Assembly: GCA_044226525.1 (NCBI GenBank)
Contig: JBGAGV010000003.1
Location: forward strand, 310,001-374,000
Reading direction: 5' to 3'
From: VFJQ01 sp044226525
GTDB lineage: Bacteria; Verrucomicrobiota; Verrucomicrobiia; Chthoniobacterales; Chthoniobacteraceae
DNA length: 64,000 bases
Shown piece by piece: positions 40,554 to 49,429 of the stretch (positions within the stretch are counted from its first letter, which is position 1; the number at the start of each line of letters is the position of its first letter). The notes under the pieces are model-generated. The model did not search any database. It saw only the letters and a program-made list of their open reading frames with translations, and had not been told where the DNA came from. The translations under genes were made by a program, and so were the position numbers.

Positions 40554-41612
40554 ATGGAAATCGTCTGTCTCGGCATCAGCCATCATACCGCGCCGGTCGA
40601 ACTCCGGGAAAAGTTCGCCATCCCCGAACACGCCGTGGCGCCCACCGCGGTGGAACTCGCACATGCACCCGGTTTGTCGGAAGCGGTCATCGTTTCCACC
40701 TGTAATCGCGTGGAACTTTACGCTGCCGCCGAGACCCCGCAGGAAGGCGTCGAGGCGCTGACCCGCTTCATCGCCGCCCGGTCCAGCGATGCCGTCAGCG
40801 AGGCCTTCTTCCGCCACGCTTCGCAGCGCAGCATTCAGCATCTCTTCCGCGTCGTGTCCGGCCTTGACTCCATGGTGCTCGGCGAAACGGAAATCCTCGG
40901 TCAGGTGAAGAAAGCCTACCAGGCCGCGCAGCAGGCGGGCGCCACCGGCCGGCACTTGAACAAGCTCTTCCAGCGCGCGTTCAACGTCGCCAAGGAAGTC
41001 CGCACGAATACCAACATCACCCGTGGCTCTGTCAGCGTCGGCTCGGTCGCCGTGGAACTGGCGGGCAAACTTTTCGGCCCGCTCGGCGAGTGCCATCTCA
41101 TGATTCTCGGCGCTGGCGAAATGAGCGAACTGACCGCCGGGGCCTTCCAGGCCCGCGGCGTCAAAGCCATCTTCGTTGCCAACCGCACCTACGACCGCGC
41201 CGCCGAACTCGCCACGAAGATGAACGGCAAGGCGGTGTATTTCGAGGACTGGTCGAAGGAGTTCGACTGCGTGGACATTCTCATCGGCTCGACTGCCGCG
41301 CCGCATCCGGTCGTGACGGTCGAAAAACTCGCCCCGCTCATGCGCCGGCGCCCCGACCGTCCGCTCTTCTGCATCGACCTCGCCGTCCCGCGCGATTTCG
41401 AAGCAGCCGTGAACAACCTCGAAGGGGTCTATCTCTACGACATCGACAGCCTCCAACAAATCGCCAACCAATCCATGTCCGAACGCCAGCAGGAAGTAGC
41501 CCTTTGCGAACGCTTGATCGAACGCCACGTGACCGAGTTCACCGAATGGCTTGCCGCCGGACCGCATCCGGGCGCCGCTCTGCACACGCAAACGGAGGGC
41601 GCCAAGTCTTGA
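40554..41612 (+). CDS. hemA: Glutamyl-tRNA reductase
   Basis: A 352-residue enzyme reducing glutamyl-tRNA(Glu) to glutamate-1-semialdehyde, the first committed step of C5-pathway tetrapyrrole synthesis. The catalytic cysteine is C50 in IVSTCNRVELY. SGLDSMVLGETEILGQVKKAY marks the substrate-binding region, MILGAGEMSEL the NADPH site, and FCIDLAVPRDFEAAV closes the cofactor domain. The C-terminal dimerisation helix is shorter than usual, ending in GPHPGAALHTQTEG, so the protein is some 60 residues shorter than the Escherichia coli form. Its stop overlaps the hemC start by 4 bases. Confidence 0.95.
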   Translation: MEIVCLGISHHTAPVELREKFAIPEHAVAPTAVELAHAPGLSEAVIVSTCNRVELYAAAETPQEGVEALTRFIAARSSDAVSEAFFRHASQRSIQHLFRVVSGLDSMVLGETEILGQVKKAYQAAQQAGATGRHLNKLFQRAFNVAKEVRTNTNITRGSVSVGSVAVELAGKLFGPLGECHLMILGAGEMSELTAGAFQARGVKAIFVANRTYDRAAELATKMNGKAVYFEDWSKEFDCVDILIGSTAAPHPVVTVEKLAPLMRRRPDRPLFCIDLAVPRDFEAAVNNLEGVYLYDIDSLQQIANQSMSERQQEVALCERLIERHVTEFTEWLAAGPHPGAALHTQTEGAKS

Positions 41613-42535
41613 GCCCGCTCATCCTCGGCACCCGCGGTTCGGCCCTCGCTCTCGCGCAGGCCGATCTCACTGAAGCAGCGCTTGCCCGCGTCCATCCTGA
41701 CCTTCCTACCGAACGCCGTATTTTCACGACTCGCGGTGACATGAAGCTCGATCTCAGCCTGCTCCGCGCTGGCGAAGCGGGCGGCAAAGGACTTTTCACC
41801 AAGGAACTCGAAGCCGCGCTGCTCGCGAGCGCAATCGATGTCGCCGTGCACAGCCTCAAGGACCTGCCCGGCCATCAGCCCGACGGTCTGCAACTCACCG
41901 CCGTGCTCGAGCGCGCCCCGACGGCCGATATCCTCGTCTCCCGCGAACCGCTCCAGTTTGACGCTATCCCCCATGGCGCGCACATTGGAACCAGCAGTGT
42001 GCGTCGCGCCCGCCAACTCCAGTGGCTGCGTCCAGATTTCATCATCGAAGAATGGCGCGGCAACGTCCCCACCCGCTTGCGCAAACTACGCGAGCGCCAA
42101 GACATCGCCGCCATCGTCCTCGCCGAAGCCGGTCTGCGCCGACTCGGCTACGAATTCAACGGCGGCAAACTCGCGACCGCCGAGGGCGATTTTCACGCCA
42201 TTTCCCTCGCCGAACATCTGCTCCCCGCCATCGGCCAAGGAGCCGTGGCCCTGCAGAGCCGGATCCACGACGAGCGCGTCAATCCCATCCTCGCCGCACT
42301 CAACCACGAGCCCACCTGGCTCTGCATCCGCGCCGAACGCGAGCTTCAACGTCTCCTTGCGGGCGATTGCGGCCTCCCGGTTGGCGTCCGGTGTGCTCTG
42401 GATGGCACCCGCCTTACCATGGAATCCATTCTTTTCGGTGCCGAAGGCCAGCCCCCCCGGCAGGCCGAGTGCACGGGCGATGCCTCCGACCCGGAACAGA
42501 TCGCGGCGGACCTTTTTCAACGCCTGCAAACCTGA
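41609..42535 (+). CDS. hemC: Porphobilinogen deaminase (hydroxymethylbilane synthase)
   Basis: A 308-residue enzyme that condenses four porphobilinogens into hydroxymethylbilane. Visible features are ILGTRGSALALAQ at the N-terminus, GKGLFTKELEAALL, AVHSLKDLPG, GTSSVRRARQL, RGNVPTRLRKL and the dipyrromethane-cofactor cysteine C254 in AGDCGLPVGV. The start is TTG at 41609, overlapping the hemA stop as TTGA; no ATG or GTG is available before the conserved ILGTRGS. This coupling fits co-regulation with hemA. The next pathway gene (hemD) is fused to a methyltransferase and lies on the opposite strand at 46727-48262. Confidence 0.95.
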   Translation: MSPLILGTRGSALALAQADLTEAALARVHPDLPTERRIFTTRGDMKLDLSLLRAGEAGGKGLFTKELEAALLASAIDVAVHSLKDLPGHQPDGLQLTAVLERAPTADILVSREPLQFDAIPHGAHIGTSSVRRARQLQWLRPDFIIEEWRGNVPTRLRKLRERQDIAAIVLAEAGLRRLGYEFNGGKLATAEGDFHAISLAEHLLPAIGQGAVALQSRIHDERVNPILAALNHEPTWLCIRAERELQRLLAGDCGLPVGVRCALDGTRLTMESILFGAEGQPPRQAECTGDASDPEQIAADLFQRLQT

Positions 42536-42610
42536 AAACGGGTTCTGCTTTGAACCCTGCATCCCCGGTTGCGCCCCCCCGCGACACCGTGTTTCATCCC
42601 CGCCCTGCCA

Positions 42611-43861
42611 GTGCGTTATCTTAAGGTCACACTTTTCATCGGCTTCCTCGTCAGCCTCGCGGTGACGAGCCTTTATGAGCTGGGCGCCTTCTTCCAACTC
42701 GACCTTGCGCTGTCAGGATTTCTTGGACGCGGCGCACCGATCCCACTCGGCGATCGAGCTCTACAGTATCCGCTCTTTCTGAGCCTCGCTTTCGGCATCG
42801 CGTGGACCACGGTCGATATCCCTCGCAAATCGCTCAAGATCATCGTCGCGGCCGCAGCCCTGCTCGAAGTCTTCGCAACCACGTGGATCCTTCACATCTA
42901 CGGCATTTTCTTCTCCTCGTTTGCCAGCGTCACCGCGGTCGGCCTCTCATTCCTCGGCGGCATCATCTACGCCCATAGCGAAGGCGGCACGCGGAAGAAG
43001 ATCGTCTCGACCATTTTCGGTGACCGCATTTCCCGGCAGACCTTCGAGGACCTGGTGAACTCCGACCTGCCGCTCACCTTCGAAGGCGAGCGCACCGAGG
43101 CGACCATCGTGGTGTGTGAAATCTTCAATCACCACGAACTCACCGAAGCACTGCCGGTGAACGACTATGTCGCCCTGCATAACTCCTTCCTCAAAAACGC
43201 CGCCGACTTCCTCGTCGAGCGTGGCGGGTATCTCGATGAGTGCGACGGTGAAAGCCTGCGCGTGGTTTTCGGCGCGCCCATTCCGCGCGACGGCCACGCT
43301 TCGATGGCCTGCGAAGCGGTGCTCTCGCTCTGCCGCCGGCTCGATGAAGTGAACGACGAATGTTACGCGGTCTGGGGCAAACGCTTCGACTACCGCATCG
43401 GTGTGAACAGCGGTGAAGTCGTCGTGGCGGCCTACGGCTCCGGGCGTGTGGGTAACTTCTCCGTCGCCGGCGAACCAGTCGAATTCACCCGCCGCCTGTG
43501 CGCGGCGAATACGATCTACCGCTCCCGCATCCTGCTCGGCTGCGAAACCTTCAACGGCGGCGAGCCGGACATCGAAGTCCGCCCGATGGAACTCATCCAG
43601 CGCTACGCCGAAGCCAGCAGCCGGGAGGAAGTCTATGAACTCCTCGCGCTCAAACACGGCCTGACCGAGGAAGAAGCCCAGCGGCGCGATCTGTTCTGGC
43701 AAGGCATCGTCTATTATCGCGAGGCGCTGTGGGACGAAGCGCTGTCGATCTTCCAAAGCATCCGCCATCCTGATGGCCTCGACGGTCCGGTGGAGTTTTA
43801 CATCCGGCGTATCGAACAACTGCGCGCCGGCATGCCTCAGCTTGAGTGGGCTGAGAGGTAA
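42611..43861 (+). CDS. Membrane protein with degenerate class III adenylate/guanylate cyclase domain
   Basis: A 416-residue protein with three to four N-terminal transmembrane segments (YLKVTLFIGFLVSLAVTSLY; YPLFLSLAFGIAWTTV; IIVAAAALLEVFATTWIL; FASVTAVGLSFLGGIIY) and a cyclase homology domain (about 170-340). Metal-site Asp positions are changed to Glu (VVCEIFNHHE and DECDGESLRVVFG). The nucleotide-contacting Lys is Glu, and the usual Asn in the VNxAxRL motif is Glu (GEPVEFTRRL), although the Arg is kept. So it is probably inactive or altered. A TPR-like C-terminus (YYREALWDEALSIF) follows. GTG at 42611 is the preferred start. Its stop overlaps recR by one base. Confidence 0.8.
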   Translation: MRYLKVTLFIGFLVSLAVTSLYELGAFFQLDLALSGFLGRGAPIPLGDRALQYPLFLSLAFGIAWTTVDIPRKSLKIIVAAAALLEVFATTWILHIYGIFFSSFASVTAVGLSFLGGIIYAHSEGGTRKKIVSTIFGDRISRQTFEDLVNSDLPLTFEGERTEATIVVCEIFNHHELTEALPVNDYVALHNSFLKNAADFLVERGGYLDECDGESLRVVFGAPIPRDGHASMACEAVLSLCRRLDEVNDECYAVWGKRFDYRIGVNSGEVVVAAYGSGRVGNFSVAGEPVEFTRRLCAANTIYRSRILLGCETFNGGEPDIEVRPMELIQRYAEASSREEVYELLALKHGLTEEEAQRRDLFWQGIVYYREALWDEALSIFQSIRHPDGLDGPVEFYIRRIEQLRAGMPQLEWAER

Positions 43862-44466
43862 TGAAACGGGTTGATTATCCGCCGGCGATCAAGGCGCTGG
43901 TCGCTGAGCTCAAGCGCATGCCTGGCATTGGCCCGCGTAGCGCCGAGCGCATCGCGCTGTGGATGATCCAGAGCCGCGACGCCCGCCCCGCCGAAATCGC
44001 ACGCGTGATTTCCGACACCACACAGGGCATTCATCCCTGCCTCCGCTGCGGTTTCTTTGCGACGGAAACCCTCTGCGATTTCTGTGCCGATGACACTCGC
44101 GATTCAGCCCATCTCTGCGTGGTGGAGCAGCCGACCGACATTCTGCCCCTCGAACGCACCGGCGCTTTCCGCGGCAGGTATCATTCGCTCGGCGGTCGCA
44201 TCGCGCCGCTCGATCACGTCGGCCCGGAAGACCTCCGCATCGACTCCCTTGTGGAACGAGTGAAAAACGAGACACCGGCAGAAGTCATCCTGGCCCTCGG
44301 CGCCGATGTGGAAGGCGAGGCCACGGCGAACTACATCGCCAGCCTGCTCCGCGATCTGCCAGTGAAAGTTACCCGCCTCGCTCAAGGCCTGCCCGCAGGT
44401 GGCGGCTTGGAACACGCTGACGAGTTGACGATCAGCCGCGCGCTTTCAGGCCGAACGACGGTATGA
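43861..44466 (+). CDS. recR: Recombination mediator RecR
   Basis: A 201-residue RecR, which works with RecF/RecO to load RecA at gaps. It has the helix-hairpin-helix near LKRMPGIGPRSAERIALWM, the C4 zinc finger with C60, C63, C72 and C75 (CLRCGFFATETLCDFC), and a Toprim domain with LCVVEQPTDILPLERTG, YHSLGGRIAPL and EVILALGADVEGEATA. The helix region is complete and length is standard. ATG overlaps the last base of the cyclase-like gene stop, and its own stop overlaps the photolyase start (ATGA). The company of a photolyase gives a small DNA-repair pair. Confidence 0.95.
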   Translation: MKRVDYPPAIKALVAELKRMPGIGPRSAERIALWMIQSRDARPAEIARVISDTTQGIHPCLRCGFFATETLCDFCADDTRDSAHLCVVEQPTDILPLERTGAFRGRYHSLGGRIAPLDHVGPEDLRIDSLVERVKNETPAEVILALGADVEGEATANYIASLLRDLPVKVTRLAQGLPAGGGLEHADELTISRALSGRTTV

Positions 44467-45863
44467 GCGTCGCCATTCATTGGTTCCGCCGCGACTTGCG
44501 GCTGAGCGACAACACGGCGCTCAACGCTGCCGCTCGCTACGATCAGGTCGTCCCCGTGTATATCGTGAGCGAGTGGAAGGAGAGCCACCACTGGTGCGGC
44601 GCCCCGCGGCAGGAGTTCCTGTGTGGAAGCCTTGCTTCGCTCGCCAGAAATCTGGAGCACAAGGGCGGACGCCTCATCGTTCGGCAAGGCCGCGCCGAAC
44701 AGGTGCTCGAAAAGCTGGTCCGCGAAAGCGGCGCGGAAGCCATCACTTTCAATCGCGATCCCGATCCGTTCGGCCGCGCGATGGAACAGAAGATCGCAGT
44801 CATGGCCGAGCGGCTCGGTGTGAAGGTCATCTCGTGCCAGGATGTGGCCATGCACGAGCGCGATGCCGTGCTCACCGGGAGTGGCACACCCTTCCGTGTC
44901 TTCACGCCCTACGCTCGCGCGTGGATAAAGCTCGAAAAGACTCCCCCAGCGAAAGCTCTCGGCAAGATCAGCGTTCCCACCAAAATTTCCTCCGACGACC
45001 TGCCTACGCTCGCGACCTGGGACCTTCGCTCCGATGCGAAGATCGTCGAACCCGGTGAAGCCGCCGCTCGCAGACGCCTCGGCCGTTTCCTCGACGGACC
45101 GATCCTCGAATACTCGAATTTTCGCGATATTCCCTCGGTGGATGGCACCTCGCGTCTCGGGCAGGATCTCCGCTACGGCACACTTTCCATCCGCGAAGTT
45201 TATGCCCGCTGCCAGGAAGTCGCCGCGCAGCATCCAGCCAAACGGCGCAGCGTTGAGACCTATGTCAACGAGCTCATCTGGCGCGAGTTTTACATGCAGG
45301 TGCTTTGGTTTCATCCCGGGGTGCTCGATCATGAAATGCAAGAGGAGTATCGCGACCTCAAATGGCGCGACTATTGGCGCCCGGAAGAAAAGCCGGGCGG
45401 CGCCGCCTTCCAGCGCTGGTGCCGTGGTGAGACCGGTTTCCCGATCATCGATGCCGGCATGCGACAACTCAACGAAACTGGCTTCATGCACAATCGTGTG
45501 CGCATGATCGTGGCCATGTTCCTCACCAAGGACCTGCACATCTGGTGGATGCACGGCGAGAGCTGGTTCATGCGGCGCCTCGTGGATGGCGAGATCGCCA
45601 GCAACAACGGCGGCTGGCAGTGGAGCGCGAGCACTGGCACCGATGCGGCGCCGTATTTCCGGATCCAGAACCCGTGGTCGCAATCGAAGCGCTTCGACCC
45701 GGACGGCGACTACATCAAATACTGGGTGCCGGAACTCCGCGATGTGCCCGCCCGCAAGCTGCACGAACCTCCCGCTGGTCTTCCCCTGGTGAAGGGTTAT
45801 CCGCTGACCATGGTCGATCACGCGAAGGAGCGCGAAGCCGCGCTCGACATGTTCCGGCGCTGA
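44463..45863 (+). CDS. Deoxyribodipyrimidine photolyase (CPD class I-like)
   Basis: A 466-residue light-driven repair enzyme of the cryptochrome/photolyase family. The antenna-binding N-terminal domain opens IHWFRRDLRLSDNTALNAA. The FAD domain contains FLDGPILEYSNFRDIP, SVETYVNELIWREFYMQVLW, GETGFPIIDAGMRQLNETGF, MHNRVRMIVAMFLTKDL, HIWWMHGESWFMRRLVDGEI and the signature ASNNGGWQWSASTGTDAAPYF followed by RIQNP. The Trp residues of the electron-transfer chain are present. It starts inside recR by ATGA overlap. The substrate (CPD against 6-4 product) is inferred from the bacterial class I pattern. Confidence 0.94.
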   Translation: MSVAIHWFRRDLRLSDNTALNAAARYDQVVPVYIVSEWKESHHWCGAPRQEFLCGSLASLARNLEHKGGRLIVRQGRAEQVLEKLVRESGAEAITFNRDPDPFGRAMEQKIAVMAERLGVKVISCQDVAMHERDAVLTGSGTPFRVFTPYARAWIKLEKTPPAKALGKISVPTKISSDDLPTLATWDLRSDAKIVEPGEAAARRRLGRFLDGPILEYSNFRDIPSVDGTSRLGQDLRYGTLSIREVYARCQEVAAQHPAKRRSVETYVNELIWREFYMQVLWFHPGVLDHEMQEEYRDLKWRDYWRPEEKPGGAAFQRWCRGETGFPIIDAGMRQLNETGFMHNRVRMIVAMFLTKDLHIWWMHGESWFMRRLVDGEIASNNGGWQWSASTGTDAAPYFRIQNPWSQSKRFDPDGDYIKYWVPELRDVPARKLHEPPAGLPLVKGYPLTMVDHAKEREAALDMFRR

Positions 45864-45865
45864 CC

Positions 45866-46255
45866 ATGCGCCTGCTCCCGCTGCTGCCCATCTCGCTGGC
45901 GCTGGCCGGCTGCTCTCACTCGCCACGCGAGGAAGCGGAGAAGCGCCTGAAAAAGAGCGACCTCGCGCGCCTGCGAATGGATGCGGCGGTCCTTTATAAG
46001 AACATGTATGCGAGCGCCGGGCCGTCCTACACGGTCATCAAACCCGGCTCGTGGCCGGCCAGTTTCCGCGCTCTGGAGCCGAAACAGGTCGGGGCCTATC
46101 GCGATGGATTCACCCTCGCCTTCAAGCAGAATGGCGAGATCGAATCCGGCATTTACGTGACGCCGGCGCAGATGGACGTGCAACCGCACAGCACGGCTCG
46201 CGCGCAGTTCGAGCGCATCGCCGACGGCATCTACTGGTATTCGTTCCAGCCATGA
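45866..46255 (+). CDS. Small lipoprotein of unknown function
   Basis: A 129-residue protein with a lipoprotein leader (MRLLPLLPISLALAGCSHSP, lipidated Cys at 16). The mature part starts with charged helices (REEAEKRLKKSDLARLRMDA), then a beta-rich part around YTVIKPGSWPASFRALEPKQ and ESGIYVTPAQMDVQPHSTAR. No family is recognised. It begins 3 bases after the photolyase stop and its own stop overlaps the following GNAT gene by 4 bases, so it belongs to the same transcription unit. Confidence 0.75.
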   Translation: MRLLPLLPISLALAGCSHSPREEAEKRLKKSDLARLRMDAAVLYKNMYASAGPSYTVIKPGSWPASFRALEPKQVGAYRDGFTLAFKQNGEIESGIYVTPAQMDVQPHSTARAQFERIADGIYWYSFQP

Positions 46256-46698
46256 GCGCGATCGAAGTTCGACCAATCACTGCGGCCGAGACCGTCGCCG
46301 TGCGCTGGCCGATTTTGCGCCCCGGCTTTCCTCCTGAGACAGCGATCTTCGACGGCGACGACGCTCCCCAGACGTGTCACCTCGGCAGCTTCATGGATGG
46401 CCGGCTTTGTGGAGTCGCCTCAATCTTTCTCGCCAAACTGCCGGAGCGCCCATCGATCGAAAACGCGTGGCAACTCCGCGGCATGGCGACGCTGCCGGAA
46501 GTGCGCGGCACCGGTGCCGGCCGAGCTTTGCTCACCGCCTGCGAAGACGCCACCCGCTCACGCGCTGCCACCCTGATCTGGTGCAATGCCCGCGTCAGCG
46601 CTTCCGAATTTTATCGAAAGCACGGTTGGGACATCATCGGTGAGGAATTCGACATCCCCACCGTCGGCCCACACTATCGGATGATGCGGAAGTTGTAA
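46252..46698 (+). CDS. GNAT family N-acetyltransferase
   Basis: A 148-residue acetyltransferase, IEVRPITAAETVAVRWPILR at the N-terminus, with the substrate strand QLRGMATLPEVRGTGAGRAL providing the acetyl-CoA loop (about 79-98) and a C-terminal ASEFYRKHGWDIIGEEFDIP typical of the fold. It resembles small GNATs with an HxxLRxxVL-like N-terminus (here WPILRPGFP). The substrate is unknown. ATG overlaps the lipoprotein stop (ATGA). It ends the plus-strand run that began with the hemX-like gene; 28 bases separate it from the convergent methyltransferase/synthase gene. Confidence 0.85.
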   Translation: MSAIEVRPITAAETVAVRWPILRPGFPPETAIFDGDDAPQTCHLGSFMDGRLCGVASIFLAKLPERPSIENAWQLRGMATLPEVRGTGAGRALLTACEDATRSRAATLIWCNARVSASEFYRKHGWDIIGEEFDIPTVGPHYRMMRKL

Positions 46699-46726
46699 GG
46701 CACTGTGGAACGCCGACGCTCCATGA

Positions 46727-48262
46727 CTATGCGCCGTAATGCTGGCGCACGGCATTCACGAGCCCGGGGATGTCATACTGCGCCGCCTCGATATCGACGG
46801 GCATTTTCAGTTCGCGCATCGTCTTCGAGGTAATCGGCCCGATCGATGCCGTCTTCAGTCCGTCCGGCCAGGGAAGGCCAAGCGCGTGGAAATTCTCCGC
46901 CGTGCTGGAACTGGTAAACGTGATCAGGTCGGCTCCTTCCGCCTTGAAGCGCGCGATGCCGCCGCTCACGTCCTCCGTTTCCGGCACGGTGCGATAGACC
47001 GGCACGACATCGACGATCGCGCCCAGCTTGTTCAGCGAATCGGGCAACACATCGCGAGCTTTCTCCGCGCGGGCGATGAGGATGGTCAGATTCTCGACTG
47101 AGCCCTGCTCTTCGAACGCCGAGACCACCGCTTCCGCCACGAACTCCTTCGGCTGCAAGTCCACCGTGAAACGATACTCGCGCACTTTCTCCGCCGTGGC
47201 CGGGCCGATCGCGGCAATCTTCGCCGCACCGAGTTCCCGCGCGTCGCCGCGAATCTCGAAGAACTTGTCGAAGAACGCCTGCACGCCATTCGGCGAGGTG
47301 AAGACGATCCAGTCGTATTGATGCGCATGCACGACCGCGCCGACGAACTCCTTTTCGTCGGTCGGCGGTTCGATGCGAATCGTCGGCAGTTCATAGACAT
47401 CCGCCCCGAGCGCGCGCAGTCGGCTGCTCAAGGCACCCGCCTGCTGCCGGGTCCGCGTCACGACGATGCGCTTGCCCCAGAGCGGCCGTTTGTCGAACCA
47501 CGCCAGCTTCTCGCGTAATCCCGCCACCGTGCCGATGACCGCCACCGCCGGCGCGCTGAAGCCACTCGACGCCACCTTCTCCGCGATGTCACCCAGCGTT
47601 CCCGTCAGCACCTGCTGGCGCCCGGTCGTTCCCCAGCGGACCAAGGCGATGGGCATGCTCGCGGCGATCCCATTCTGCTGAAGCTGCTCGGTGATCGGGC
47701 CGATCCGTTCCACGCCCATGAGCATTACTTTCGTTCCCGGCGCCTTCGCCAGCGCGGCGTAATCCAGCGTGCTCTCGGCCTTGGTCGGATCTTCGTGACC
47801 CGTGAAAATGGTCAACTGCGCCGCATGCTCGCGATGCGTCACGGGAATGCCCGCATAAGCCGGCGCCGCGATGGCGCTGGTCACGCCCGGCACGATCTCA
47901 AACGATTGCCCCGCATCGGCCAGCATCTCGGCTTCCTCGCCGCCGCGACCGAAGAGAAACGGATCGCCGCCCTTGAGCCGGAGCACGAGTTTGCCCGCGC
48001 GCGTCTTCTCGACGAGCAGCGCATTGATCTCCTCCTGCTTGAGCGTGTGCTGGCCGGCTTTTTTCCCAGCGTAGATGATCTCCGCATCGCGCCGCGCCCA
48101 CTTGAGCATCTCGGGATTGCACAGGTAGTCGAAGACGATCACATCCGCCTCGCCCAAGGCTTCCTTCACCCGCAACGTGACCAGCCCCAGATCGCCCGGG
48201 CCCGCACCTGCGAGGATGCAGTGGCCAGAGGTTGCTGTGGTGGCTTCGACTTTCTTTTTCAT
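46727..48262 (-). CDS. Fused uroporphyrinogen-III C-methyltransferase / uroporphyrinogen-III synthase
   Basis: A 511-residue bifunctional protein. Residues about 12-255 are SUMT (CobA-type): LAGAGPGDLGLVTLRVKEAL, LVLRLKGGDPFLFGRGGEEA, GVTSAIAAPAYAGIPVTHR, and PIALVRWGTTGRQQVLTGTL. Residues about 265-511 are HemD-like: KRIVVTRTRQQAGALSSRLR, DWIVFTSPNGVQAFF, KIAAIGPATAEKVREY and ADLITFTSSSTAENF. The fusion closes the ring to uroporphyrinogen III and methylates it to precorrin-2, serving siroheme or cobalamin. Such fusions are known in several phyla. ATG at 48262 is chosen; the extra upstream frame to 48313 is unsupported. It converges on the hemA/hemC unit. Confidence 0.95.
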   Translation of the reverse strand: MKKKVEATTATSGHCILAGAGPGDLGLVTLRVKEALGEADVIVFDYLCNPEMLKWARRDAEIIYAGKKAGQHTLKQEEINALLVEKTRAGKLVLRLKGGDPFLFGRGGEEAEMLADAGQSFEIVPGVTSAIAAPAYAGIPVTHREHAAQLTIFTGHEDPTKAESTLDYAALAKAPGTKVMLMGVERIGPITEQLQQNGIAASMPIALVRWGTTGRQQVLTGTLGDIAEKVASSGFSAPAVAVIGTVAGLREKLAWFDKRPLWGKRIVVTRTRQQAGALSSRLRALGADVYELPTIRIEPPTDEKEFVGAVVHAHQYDWIVFTSPNGVQAFFDKFFEIRGDARELGAAKIAAIGPATAEKVREYRFTVDLQPKEFVAEAVVSAFEEQGSVENLTILIARAEKARDVLPDSLNKLGAIVDVVPVYRTVPETEDVSGGIARFKAEGADLITFTSSSTAENFHALGLPWPDGLKTASIGPITSKTMRELKMPVDIEAAQYDIPGLVNAVRQHYGA

Positions 48263-48313
48263 TTCGGAATCTCTCGCGTGACGAGGGCGTGGGCGAAAGC
48301 ACGGATTTCGCAA

Positions 48314-49429
48314 TTACAGCGTGACGGCCAATAACCAGAGCCCCACGGCAAGAATCGCCATGCCAAGCCAATACACCGTGGCCGTGACTGCTTGCGGCGC
48401 CCACTTTCGCAACGCCGCCAGCAGCCCGAGCAACGGCAGCACCACCACTTGATGGCCCAGCTCCACGCCGATGCTGAATCCGCCGATCGCTGCCGCGACC
48501 GCACTCGGAGCGAACCCCTGCATCGCCGCCACCAGCCCACCGGCAAAGCCCAGCCCGTGAAAAAGCCCAAACCCGAACGCGACGCCCAGCCGCGAGCGAA
48601 GCAGCGGAGTGGCCGGGAAAAAGACATTCATCGCCGCGGCGGCGACAATGCTCGCAGCAATCAGCGGCTGGACCACGCTGGACCGGAGGTGCACCCAGCC
48701 GAGCGCCGCCACGGTGAGGGTGATGGTGTGGGCAAGCGTGAAGGCGGAAACGAGGGCGAGCACTCGCCAGAATCCCGGCAGGGCCAGCACCAGCGCGGCG
48801 ACAAACAAGGCGTGATCCCAGCCGGCAGAAATATGCAGTAATCCCTGTCGAAAGAAATCCCAGGCCAGTCCTGCACTCGCCGAGGCGGGCACGCTGAATT
48901 CCGCCGTCACATCGCTTCCCAGCCCAAGGTGCAGCGGTTGTTTCGCGGTGAGCAATGCGCCTTGCGTCAGCGGGCGATCGTCCTGCCACGCTCGCGCCAC
49001 GATGGGAGCCTCCCACGGATTGCCGGGAGCGAAGAGAATTTCGGTCAGCAGATCCTGCCGGACTTCGATCCCTGCCGGCGGCCGCGGCAGGGCATAGCGC
49101 AGCACGTAAGTTGTGAAGCCATTCACGGAACGGTCCGCCGGAGGCTGCACTTCGCGCACTTCGCCGCTCAGCGCGGCTCCATCCGCCACGACCTGGAAGT
49201 GCCGCAAAAGATAACGCCCGTGCTGGGTCAGCAAGTCGTCGAAACTGCCCGCTTCGCTCGCACCTTCCCCCAGCGATCCCGCGACGAAGATCTGTTCATT
49301 GGAAACGCGGAGCGCGGCGGTGGCCGCATCGCCCGCAATGCGCAGCTCCAGCGAACCTTGCGCGACAGGGTGCGCGTGGAGCGTGACCCTCAGCGCCCAG
49401 ATAAGCAGGAAAACGAAGGCCGCTTTCAA
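48314..49429 (-). CDS. HupE/UreJ-like membrane protein
   Basis: A 371-residue protein: a leader (FVFLLIWALRVTLHAHPVAQ), a periplasmic beta-rich domain of about 165 residues, and six or so transmembrane helices. The membrane part shows HISAGWDHALFVAALVLALP, SAFTLAHTITLTVAALGW, AFGFGLFHGLGFAGGL and GFSIGVELGHQVVVLPLLGL, with conserved His residues typical of HupE/UreJ proteins, some of which move nickel or cobalt. Substrate here is not shown. The start is TTG at 49429, overlapping the TPR gene's stop as TTGA; no better start exists near the leader. It is the third gene after DUF4331 and TPR genes. Confidence 0.85.
   Translation of the reverse strand: MKAAFVFLLIWALRVTLHAHPVAQGSLELRIAGDAATAALRVSNEQIFVAGSLGEGASEAGSFDDLLTQHGRYLLRHFQVVADGAALSGEVREVQPPADRSVNGFTTYVLRYALPRPPAGIEVRQDLLTEILFAPGNPWEAPIVARAWQDDRPLTQGALLTAKQPLHLGLGSDVTAEFSVPASASAGLAWDFFRQGLLHISAGWDHALFVAALVLALPGFWRVLALVSAFTLAHTITLTVAALGWVHLRSSVVQPLIAASIVAAAAMNVFFPATPLLRSRLGVAFGFGLFHGLGFAGGLVAAMQGFAPSAVAAAIGGFSIGVELGHQVVVLPLLGLLAALRKWAPQAVTATVYWLGMAILAVGLWLLAVTL

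Noticed and set aside
42540..42557. gggttc/gaaccc hairpin after hemC as a terminator
   Set aside because: The 6-base stem is not followed by a T-run, and the next gene is close and co-oriented.
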